Source of the DNA: Phoronis ovalis
Lineage: Eukaryota > Phoronida > Phoronidae
Reading direction: 5' to 3'
DNA length: 14,715 bases
Assembly (NCBI GenBank): GCA_028565635.1
Contig: JAOXYB010030887.1
Span: 1 to 14,715, forward strand
Each line of letters starts with the position of its first letter. Positions within the stretch are counted from its first letter, which is position 1. Below are positions 1-6,969 of this stretch, in pieces. The translations under genes and the position numbers were made by a program. The notes under the pieces were generated by a model. It was not told the DNA's origin. It saw only the letters and a list, made by a program, of their open reading frames with translations, and made no database searches.

Positions 1-733
1 AAGGTAATTTGGAGGTCATTTAACGTTCATAAAAGCCAATATGAGCAACCCTGCCTTTGCTAAAAGGCTATCTAGTTCTGAGTTAAATTTGGACGAGAGT
101 TTGGAGATGATTGTACGAAAACTCTGATCAAATAAAATGTCAACTGGGGTCAATTTGTATGGTGATCACTCACTCAGTTGTGTAAATGAGCTAAGTCCAT
201 CTTGTCAAAGTGCCTCATGATTATTCATATATCTCATTATAATAACAATAATGACAACAGGGAGTGTAACAAAAAATATAATCTTATAGGCAGACAGTAA
301 AGGTCATCATTCATATTGCGACCCCGAACCCGGATATAAATCAATGTTGAACGAATCAGTGTTCGAATTGACTGTTGTGTTGCACAGTTGTTATGAACTA
401 TGTAATATAGTTGGAATAAATGGCAGAAACAAATGTTTACATTGAAACAACTGCAGAAACAGCTGACCGGTGTGTGTTAGGACTCATGTAACTGCACAAT
501 TATCATGAACCACAGTTAAGATGAACAGTAGACACAACTGTAGAAATAACAGCTGAGCCTGATTCCCGGCCTGATTGCATGAAGTCGTCTAATCAGAGAT
601 CGTATTGACTGTGTTCAGTGTAGTGGTCATCAGCTAGGGGATGGACAGTGAGGAAATTTACTTGCATACATCGTAGATCCGCCCTACACATGTTTTGCTG
701 GTTCAAATGTATTTCCATTCATTTTTACTTACA
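1..733. other. Upstream region of the actin gene
   Basis: No coding exon can be supported here. The stretch holds a degenerate duplication (about 380-560) and two CAGCTG E-boxes, listed separately. I did not find a CArG box (CC, six A/T, GG) or a convincing TATA box placed for a start near 735. A first noncoding exon may lie here, but its donor could not be identified. Confidence 0.5.
380..560 (+). repeat. Degenerate two-copy duplication with E-boxes
   Basis: Segment 380-470 and segment 488-560 share the same order of blocks: tgcacagttgttatgaac versus tgcacaattatcatgaac, later acaactgcagaaa versus acaactgtagaaa, then CAGCTGA in both (460-466 and 550-556). Spacing is about 90-110 bp. CAGCTG is a bHLH E-box of the myogenic type; a regulatory role here is only inference. 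Confidence 0.5.
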
Positions 734-734
734 G
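717..734 (+). other. Probable 5'-UTR splice acceptor
   Basis: A pyrimidine-rich stretch ends in ttttacttacag at 734, 51 bases before the actin ATG. Many animal actin genes have an intron in the 5' UTR shortly before the start codon, so this is the likely acceptor of a leader intron. The partner donor was not identified. Confidence 0.5.
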
Positions 735-785
735 TAATATAAAATATTCTGAAGAATTAAGTCGTCAACCCGGCGAATCGTCAAT

Positions 786-911
786 ATGTGTGATGACGAA
801 CTATTAGCCGCTGTAGTTGTAGACAACGGTACAGCAACGAGCAAAGTTGGATTTTCTAGAAACAATGTCCCGAAAGCTGTGTTTCCTTCGATTGTTGGCA
901 GACTAAGACAG
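786..911 (+). CDS. Actin exon 1 (residues 1-42, phosphate-loop 1)
   Basis: Runs from the ATG to the Gln codon CAG at 909-911, followed by donor gtaaat. It covers the N-terminus and first phosphate-binding loop. Canonical DNGSGMCK reads DNGTATSK, and GDDAPR reads RNNVPK. The intron falls between the Gln equivalent to Gln41 and the next codon, the widely shared 41/42 position, phase 0. Confidence 0.93.
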
Positions 912-2516
912 GTAAATACGCCAAGTTTAGTACCGATTGCTTGTATAAATCCGTATAAACCCGTATAAACACTCGCCAATGTGTTGACGTACATACCACT
1001 TAGGGAGCGTCACTACTGTTACAAACACATAATAGTATTTCTATATTTCAAATTGCCGGTATCAAAAAAAAATTTATTAATTTTATATTGCTTCATAAAC
1101 TGAAAGTTGAGATTTGGGTTATTATAAATTCGTTGTTTCTTAAATTTTGGATTATTTGACATTTTCAATTAATATAGCAAGCCCGGGATAGCAAGACTAT
1201 ATATAGTGATATATATAGTGGTGCAATGAATTGCACCACTGTATATCAGGTAAAATGTATATTTAATACATCTATCATTTGATGCTTATTTTATAGGCCA
1301 CGAAGGTAGCCAAGGGAACGAAAGACACCTATGTAGGTGATGAAGCTCAGAGAAAAAGAGGAATCCTTTCCGTGAAGTACCCTATTGAACACGGTATAGT
1401 CACCAACTGGGAAGATATGGAACAGATCTGGTACCACACATTCTACAATGTACTTCGTATCAATCCAGATGAACACCCAATGTTGCTAACTGAGCCTGCA
1501 GCCAATCCAAGAGCTAATAGAGAGAAGATGACAGAAATCATGTTCGAAACTTTCAACACTCCTGTTCTGTATGTTGCTGTTCAAGCTGTTCTTTCTCTCT
1601 ACGCGTCAGGAAGAGACACAGGTTATTTTGGCACATATATACTTACATATAGAATTATTTGAATTATTGAAATGTATTGAACTCAATCATAATGGTCATT
1701 CTATGCAGCTTCTATCCTTTTAACCGATAGGTATGGTGCTAGCTTCTGGTGACGGCTCAAGCCATGCGGTGCCTATCTATGAAGGCCATCACCTTCGCTA
1801 CGCTACCAGAAATCTGCCTGATACTACTGGTAGAGACCTTACATGGTATCTTACTGAGATATTAATAGAACGTGGTTACAACTTTACCAGTGGGGAATAT
1901 TTTGAAATTGTCCGTGATATTAAAGAAAAATTGTGCTATGTGACAATGGACTATGAAATAGCAATGGCAACGGCTGCCTCATCGTCTTCGTTGGAGAAGA
2001 GTTATGAATTACCTGACGGTAAGGTGAGTGAGAAAGTAGTTAACGGCCGGGATATTATAATTAAACCATCATATGCTGAGCATTAGTCGAAGTATTTGTT
2101 TTTGCTTAATAGCCATTTCTATACAATAAGGATTTGTTCTCCTTATTCTATTACAGGTAATCACAATTGCAAATGAACGTTTCCGTTGCCCAGAAGTAAT
2201 GCTTCAGTCCGTGGAACAAATATACTTCACAATTATGAGATGCAATGTCGATATTCGCAAGGATCTTTATACTAATATCGTTCTGTCAGGTGGTAACACC
2301 ATGTTCCCTGGATTTGCTGAGCGAATGTTAAAGGAGTTATCCATACTAGCACCCCATTCAATGGAAGTAAAAATCATTGCTCCTCCAGAGCGTATAAATT
2401 CTGTTTGGGTCGGTGGTTCTATTTTGGCTTCACTCCCAACATTCAAACAGATGTGTATTAGCAAAGAGGAATATGACGAGTTTGGTCCAAGAATTATTGC
2501 TTGCAAATGCTTCTAG
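786..2516 (+). CDS. Divergent actin, four exons, complete CDS
   Basis: Encodes a 367-residue actin-family protein (ordinary actins 375-377). Exons are 786-911, 1297-1621, 1731-2023 and 2157-2516, and all junctions are GT-AG and in frame. Conserved actin blocks seen include [109 protein letters not shown] and the C-terminal KCF. ATG 786 is the start because TAA and TGA lie in frame just upstream, and MCDDE resembles the MCDDD start of invertebrate cytoplasmic actins. Asp11, Lys18, Gln137, Asp157, His161 and Lys213 (muscle numbering) are kept. Departures are a ten-residue deletion of the hydrophobic plug, loss of His40, D154A, P-loop changes (DNGTATSK), M44K/M47K and W356C. Introns and open frames argue against a processed pseudogene. 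Function is inferred to be cytoskeletal, possibly with altered polymerisation. The family call is certain; the paralogue is unnamed. Confidence 0.95.
912..1296 (+). other. Actin intron 1
   Basis: A 385-bp intron, gtaaat to ttatag, at the conserved 41/42 position. It is AT-rich and contains a compact hairpin at about 1206-1250 (listed separately). Nothing else recognisable. Confidence 0.9.
1206..1250. repeat. Hairpin in actin intron 1
   Basis: AGTGGTGCAA (1217-1226), loop TGAA, then TTGCACCACT (1231-1240) make a perfect 10-bp stem. The arms extend outward through alternating AT sequence ending near gtatatc. A self-complementary actatatatagt sits just upstream at 1196-1207. It could be a decayed miniature inverted-repeat element or just a cruciform-prone site. 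Confidence 0.75.
1297..1621 (+). CDS. Actin exon 2 (DNase-I loop to residue 150)
   Basis: Acceptor ttatag ends at 1296. The exon opens in the DNase-I-binding loop with [18 protein letters not shown], then continues with near-canonical subdomain 1/2 sequence including His73 (PIEHG), Trp79, Trp86, and [14 protein letters not shown] with Gln137. It ends one base into the codon for Gly150 (1621), with donor gttatt. This is the phase-1 intron position known at codon 150 in other actins. Confidence 0.92.
1731..2023 (+). CDS. Actin exon 3 (phosphate-loop 2 to residue 246)
   Basis: Acceptor gatag ends at 1730. The split codon G+GT restores Gly150, then MVLASGDG replaces IVLDSGDG, so Asp154 is Ala at 1742-1744. 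VPIYEG is kept, but the following loop is [12 protein letters not shown], with one residue inserted relative to ordinary actin. [16 protein letters not shown] and [20 protein letters not shown] are conserved. The exon ends at AAG 2021-2023 with strong donor gtgagt, phase 0. Confidence 0.92.
2157..2516 (+). CDS. Actin exon 4 (residue 247 to stop; plug deleted)
   Basis: Acceptor ttacag ends at 2156, and the exon opens [13 protein letters not shown]. The reading passes directly from MLQS to [11 protein letters not shown] at 2208-2213. This removes the ten residues equivalent to 265-274 with no intron at that point. [18 protein letters not shown] and IIAPPER follow. TGT at 2454-2456 gives Cys in place of Trp356. 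The protein ends IIACKCF, retaining Cys374 and Phe375, then TAG. Confidence 0.93.
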   Translation, partial: VITIANERFRCPEVMLQSVEQIYFTIMRCNVDIRKDLYTNIVLSGGNTMFPGFAERMLKELSILAPHSMEVKIIAPPERINSVWVGGSILASLPTFKQMCISKEEYDEFGPRIIACKCF

Positions 2517-3310
2517 CCTATTTCACAGTAACAATTCTTGTTTGATAGATAATGTAATTGCACCAGCCCTGAGGCACAAACACAACTTTACAATACAATA
2601 GCTTCTCTTATTCAGTACACATTTAGATATATATTAAGGTTGATGGGACCGGAAGGCAGGTATGCAACCAATTCCCAGGACATTTTTCTCAATTTGTCCA
2701 CAACAAAAGAAATACTACAATCATAGCTACCTTTTTAAAAGTTAGTACATCGGTGCAGAATTTGAGTGTTTGAAACATTGTTAAAACAAGACATTGCATA
2801 GTTTTATTCAGGTTATCAGTACAGTGAATGAGAATGCCAAATCTGTCTACATATAAGCATGAATTTCATTTTAATATTTATATTAACTAAGGGAAACTTT
2901 TGGGGCTGTTATGTGCAAATTTCATTTTATGGGTAGAGGGATGCTATTGGTTACTGTTTCCAAGCGTATTACAATAAATTCGCAACCCCTTACAAATAGT
3001 AGAATAGCCATGATCTGAATTCTGAACTAATAAATACACAAAGGTGTGTATACTGGAAACTTTTAATGTTTATTAATTTTGATATTCTTTTTAGTATTTG
3101 CACAAATTTAAATATAATACCTGCTATGTAATTGTACAATGAAGTTAATTATAGTTACGCTGTTTGGAACGCAAGTGAGGACCTGTCTTATGTGACCTGT
3201 ACATGGTTAAGCCTTTTATTGTCAACAGATTAAAAAATTTACAAGTGAACGTATAAAGCGTTTATTGTTTATTTACTAATGTCATTTTATTACATTATTA
3301 ATAAACATTC
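2517..3310 (+). other. Actin 3' flank with candidate poly(A) signals
   Basis: No coding sequence is evident. AATAAA hexamers on the + strand occur at 2973-2978, 3029-3034 and 3300-3305. The first two are plausible cleavage signals, giving a 3' UTR of roughly 480-540 bases. The sequence cannot decide between them. Confidence 0.45.
2973..2978 (+). terminator. Candidate actin poly(A) signal
   Basis: First canonical AATAAA after the actin stop, about 460 bases downstream. A second AATAAA at 3029-3034 is equally possible. No clear GU-rich downstream element was verified. Confidence 0.35.
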
Positions 3311-3660
3311 AACATTATACTCATTCTAACATCGCTTTGTGTCATCCTCACATCCTAGCTGTATTACTCTAAATTTGATCATGGGTGAAACTTTCACATT
3401 TTTGCACACCAGGAAGACTCCAGTCGTCAATTTCACTATTATTGCTAGTCATTAATATCAAATTCGTTTGACAATCTATGAACTGATCATAACATTTTTC
3501 ATGGGTATATTGTAAGAAAAAAAAGTGTCGTGCTGGGAACGATTTCAGATAAATCTCTGTCTAAACATGGTAAGTATTGATAAGTTCAATATCTTCCAAG
3601 AACATATAGTTAAAGTGCAACCGCCTCTCCGTTTTTTTCGCCCTAAAAATCATATGCTAT

Positions 3661-3688
3661 TTTGGTGATATAATGTTTGGTGATATAA
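3661..3688 (+). repeat. Short direct repeat tttggtgatataa
   Basis: The 13-mer tttggtgatataa occurs at 3661-3673 and again at 3676-3688, a perfect two-copy repeat with a 15-bp period. No function is suggested. Confidence 0.8.
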
Positions 3689-3970
3689 CCCAACTATGAT
3701 TCTAATTTCAAAACTTTGGAGCGTGCCGGATTTTTCTTAGCTTGTTTGTCAAATCATCATTATAATTCTCAATTGCCAACAATAATAATTTAAAATCGCT
3801 CTACGTGGATGAGTACATCAGTTGGTTCACCCTGCTCATCATGCATTGACTAAGAAATATGATATTATGTTAGCAAAATCCATTCACAATTAAATATATT
3901 ATGTGCATAAATATCAAATTGGAACACTGCAAACCTTCATTGTTTCGAGGCAAGGCCACATGTGAGGCCC

Positions 3971-4206
3971 AGGGTAGCAATCTAAATTTTGTGAAATGTA
4001 AGGGTAGCAATCCAAAATTTTAAAATATTTGAGTATCAGTTAAGTTCTACGCAGTGACTGGTAGAAACCAAAATCTATTTATGGATACAAGCCTAAAATT
4101 AATCCACATTATTTGCTGTAAGCATAGCAATCCAAATTTTTGAATTTCTTTACGGTAGCAATTTAAAAATACAGTAAGAAATACAGAATCGAAATCCAAA
4201 ATTTTC
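3971..4206 (+). repeat. Decayed repeat, about 30-bp spacing
   Basis: A unit of the form agggtagcaatccaaaattt recurs at 3971, 4001, 4121 (atagcaa variant) and 4152, with a partial copy, aatccaaaatttt, near 4192. The tagcaa cores are spaced 30, 120 and 31 bp apart, as expected for an eroded array with a unit near 30 bp. Intervening positions 4031-4120 are too diverged to score by eye. Confidence 0.6.
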
Positions 4207-4579
4207 AACTGGGCTGCACACGCCCACCAAAAAATAACTTGAGTACCCCGGGATGTGAGGATGCTAGATTTTCTTATTCATGGCTGATACCCGCCGCTGG
4301 GATCATACTATTAACTGCAGTCAGCGCAACTTATAACGGGGACTTGCAAAACTTTCCCGAAAAACAGCGCATTCAGAAATAAGATTTACTTTTAGAAGTT
4401 AAATATTTTTATCATTCACGGTATGACAAAGCGTTTCAACATTATTTCCAACTAAAACAGTAAATAGTATACAAAAACTGACAGAAACTCCAACGGCATC
4501 TGACAAAAGAATTATTATTTTGTTGCTGCCAAAAACAGAAATTAAACTTAAATTCTATTATGATCCAATATGTAGTTTT

Positions 4580-4613
4580 AACTACTTTATCTACTTAACT
4601 ACTTTATCTACTT
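4580..4613 (+). repeat. Perfect 17-bp tandem duplication
   Basis: aactactttatctactt at 4580-4596 is repeated exactly at 4597-4613. It is flanked by gtagtttt upstream and aaaagtag downstream, so the locus can also fold back on itself. Confidence 0.9.
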
Positions 4614-4659
4614 AAAAGTAGAGTCGCAGCATACCTTAAACGGCGGTAGTCTTTGGTGA

Positions 4660-4678
4660 TGACGTCAATGAGTGCCAA
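4660..4678 (+). promoter_or_regulatory. CRE-like palindrome plus CCAAT
   Basis: TGACGTCA at 4660-4667 is a perfect cAMP-response-element palindrome, followed seven bases later by CCAAT (4674-4678). It lies more than 2 kb from either gene end, so a link to either gene is speculative. Confidence 0.3.
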
Positions 4679-5257
4679 TGACACTTGTGACATAACAATT
4701 TCCCCCGGGGGGGGGCTAAAAAGTGTAATAATCATGCTTGTTAGTAGCCTAATAAAAAACAAATGAAGAAGGTGTGAAAATGGGCCTAACCAAGACCTAT
4801 GCCAAAATTGGTATCCTTTCCAAGACTTAGACTAAGCAAGACGGGGGTTAACAACTGTAATCTCTTTGGTCAAAACTGCTGATTTCACCTTTTCTCGTAT
4901 ACAGTGAGTGCATTAATTTTAACCAGAAAATAAAATACTAATGCCAAATAGCGCTACAGCATAATATTACACAAATGCGCATATAAGCACACTAGAAACG
5001 TGATTAGCGCGTAAAATAAGAACAAGAAAACTGCGGCTAAATTATGGACACCTTTGACAACAATTTTTCTGCCTTCACTGCAAAATATAAATTCACAATT
5101 TACTTAAAACAAAATTATTTAAAATTTGTTAGTTAGATTTAACCTTTTTTTAAGTGATTCTTGTCTACATACTATCATTTTAGTAAATGTAACTTTGCCT
5201 TGTTTCCTCATTTTGAACTTTTTAAAATATAGGACATGTGGCTACTGAATGCTATAT

Positions 5258-5303
5258 AAATGACGTTTTAGTTTTAAAAAATTATGACTTTGAAACGTCA
5301 TTT
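5258..5303. repeat. 11-bp inverted repeat beside a TATA-like string
   Basis: AAATGACGTTT (5258-5268) and AAACGTCATTT (5293-5303) are exact reverse complements separated by 24 AT-rich bases. The left arm overlaps tatataaa (5253-5260). It could form a hairpin or present paired half-sites. No gene follows. Confidence 0.65.
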
Positions 5304-5522
5304 GTTAGGAGATAAACATAAATTAACTAAAATTGGACATTTTTTAACGTTTCGGCCTTTAAGCAAACATTGGTGAGAAAGGAAATGTCTTTATTATTAC
5401 GTTATAAAAATCAGAATTATTGCGTTAGATTCATTACTGTAGCACGCAGTCAATGGCGCAAAACATAATTACTCTACTTCACATGCTGCATGCCACATGT
5501 AACAGCACAAGGGCGGTCAGAT

Positions 5523-5872
5523 GGGGGGGGGGCTGCGTTGGGTGCGAACGCACCCCCCTTTTGAAATGGGAGGAACATATTTAATGATAACGTAATGTAA
5601 TGTAAACGCACCCCCCTTTTGAAACAGTAACACACACCCCTTTTGAATTGACAGGAAAGCAAGCCCATCTGCCAGCCCCCTCCCCTCCCCCTTTGGAACA
5701 TGCAGGAAGAATTTTTTTTTATGACGTTAGCATTTATTCTGAGCGTATTGCTACGATTGTCAATTTTTTCTGGCAGCACGGAGACGTTTCAGCAACATTT
5801 TTTTGATTACTGAAATGATATTTTCTGAAATGGTAATTCTAAAAAAAAAAAACGCATCCCCCCTTTTGAAAA
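5523..5872. repeat. Cluster of C-tract repeats (aacgcaccccccttttgaaa)
   Basis: The 20-mer aacgcaccccccttttgaaa occurs exactly at 5547-5566 and 5605-5624. Shorter variants lie at 5631-5648 (cacacaccccttttgaat) and 5851-5872 (a T inserted after aacgca), with a degenerate copy at about 5676-5698. A G10 run (5523-5532) and a short palindrome, gggtgcg-aa-cgcaccc (5540-5555), precede the first copy. Probably fragments of a dispersed repeat; the family was not recognised. Confidence 0.65.
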
Positions 5873-6613
5873 AGTGTCTGACGGGAAAGCGTTTTAAGGT
5901 TATATGACTTTTTACGATTATTGTAGATCATACCTGACAATGTTAATGCAATGCTAAGAAAAATGCACAGGTAATAACAATTGATGGTAAAATGCTCATT
6001 TATTTACATAAAACTGCGTTATTTACCAGTTCTTAGAAGGAGAATAGTGGAGTTTTTGCGATTTTTTTATAGAACAATCGTAATACGTATTAGTCTGTGA
6101 GATTATAGAATATGCATAGTTATTCTGGAATTAAAAATACAAAATTTAGAACATCTATAGCCCCAAGGTTAATACATGTACTTATATAAATAAATGAAAA
6201 ACCTGCCCCCCTTTAGATATCCGAAATAAAAATGCCCCTCCCCCATATTCCCCGGCCACCCCAGGAATTAATTCTGACCAGTCCCTAAGTTTTTTTACAT
6301 CACCCTGAGCCCAATACATAATATTAAAGTTTCCATGAGTAAAACTTTTGATAAAGAAAAAATAGCCGACGTGAAAAATAACGCACAGATTTGGTAACCC
6401 GACAAGCTAACATGATTTTTGAAATTGCAACCGTGATCTCTACGTTTTGGTATCTGCTGTAGGTATAATAATAGAATATTATACGCTCGATGCAGAAACG
6501 ATGCACGAATCTACCTGCTAGTTATGAATTCTAATTTGCAAACAATGTTAATATAGCATGTAAATACAGGTGCGTTGAAGATCGATTCAAGATCAAATGT
6601 ACCGAAAGAAAGT

Positions 6614-6666
6614 AGCGGCATCTAGTGAAAGCAATTGTGGTATTAGCGCCATCTAGTGAAAGCAAT
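6614..6666 (-). promoter_or_regulatory. Tandem CTCF-like motifs, 31 bp apart
   Basis: Two 22-bp units (6614-6635 and 6645-6666) differ at one base. Read on the minus strand, the second contains CACTAGATGGCGCTA, matching the core YAGRKGGCGC known for CTCF in flies and vertebrates. The first reads CACTAGATGCCGC, with a change at one core base. The 31-bp spacing is about three helical turns. The site lies in the spacer between the convergent genes. Binding is inferred, not shown, and the pair could equally be part of an old repeat. Confidence 0.4.
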
Positions 6667-6794
6667 GCTGCTAGGTCACATATTGGCACATGGTTTAAAA
6701 TAAGACATGTGGAAAGCGTTAATAATTTGCTCAAGATAAGAGGTGATCTACATTTCGTGTTCTAATCATTCAGAGAAGCATTCCTTTCAAAAAG

Positions 6795-6951
6795 CACAAA
6801 AAATTCTAAACACTATCTTCAAAATTCATAAAAATTGAATATTTTGTGCTCTTCGTCATAAACAATCTATAGATGTACATCACAATAAATTCTAAACAGT
6901 ATCCTCTTAATTCATGAAATTCATAGTATATACTCTTCTTTATAAACATCC
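6795..6951 (+). repeat. Tandem duplication, 86-bp period
   Basis: Segment 6795-6867 and segment 6881-6951 align along their length, for example cacaaaaaattctaaacac versus cacaataaattctaaacag, then ctcttcgtcataaacaatc versus ctcttctttataaacatcc. Identity by eye is near 75-80%. It is AT-rich and non-coding, an old local duplication. Confidence 0.65.
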
Positions 6952-6969
6952 ATACTGTTTGTTTGAATG

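Larger units (their letters stand above)
3343..4263. repeat. Possible inverted-repeat-bounded element
   Basis: CATCCTCACATCC at 3343-3355 is the exact reverse complement of GGATGTGAGGATG at 4251-4263, 13 of 13. Just inside, tactct on the left faces tactca on the right in inverted orientation. The 921-bp interval is AT-rich and non-coding. No target-site duplication was found, so a decayed non-autonomous transposon is only a possibility. Confidence 0.35.

Noticed and set aside
350-366. tgttcgaattga, resembling a tRNA or SINE B box
   Set aside because: No A box, no cloverleaf and no tRNA-like flank could be built around it.
725-994. 89-codon minus-strand open frame over actin exon 1
   Set aside because: Antisense shadow of the conserved actin exon.
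1703-1710. Alternative acceptor ctatgcag in actin intron 2
   Set aside because: Joining exon 2 to this site shifts the frame and loses the SGDG motif; gatag at 1730 restores Gly150 and the family sequence.
786-2516. Actin as a processed pseudogene
   Set aside because: It keeps introns at conserved actin positions, all splice sites are consensus and no frame is broken. A recently silenced gene cannot be excluded without transcripts.
2267-2601. Antisense and out-of-frame open frames over actin exon 4
   Set aside because: Shadows of the actin frame, which is strongly supported by homology.
4702-4715. C5G9 run as a functional G-quadruplex or origin
   Set aside because: A single homopolymer run without spaced G-tracts; may be a replication-slippage or sequencing artefact.
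5474-5779. 101-codon minus-strand open frame with repeated FKRGV-like peptides
   Set aside because: The peptide repeats are translations of the C/G-tract DNA repeats; no domain, no conserved start context, no splice partners.
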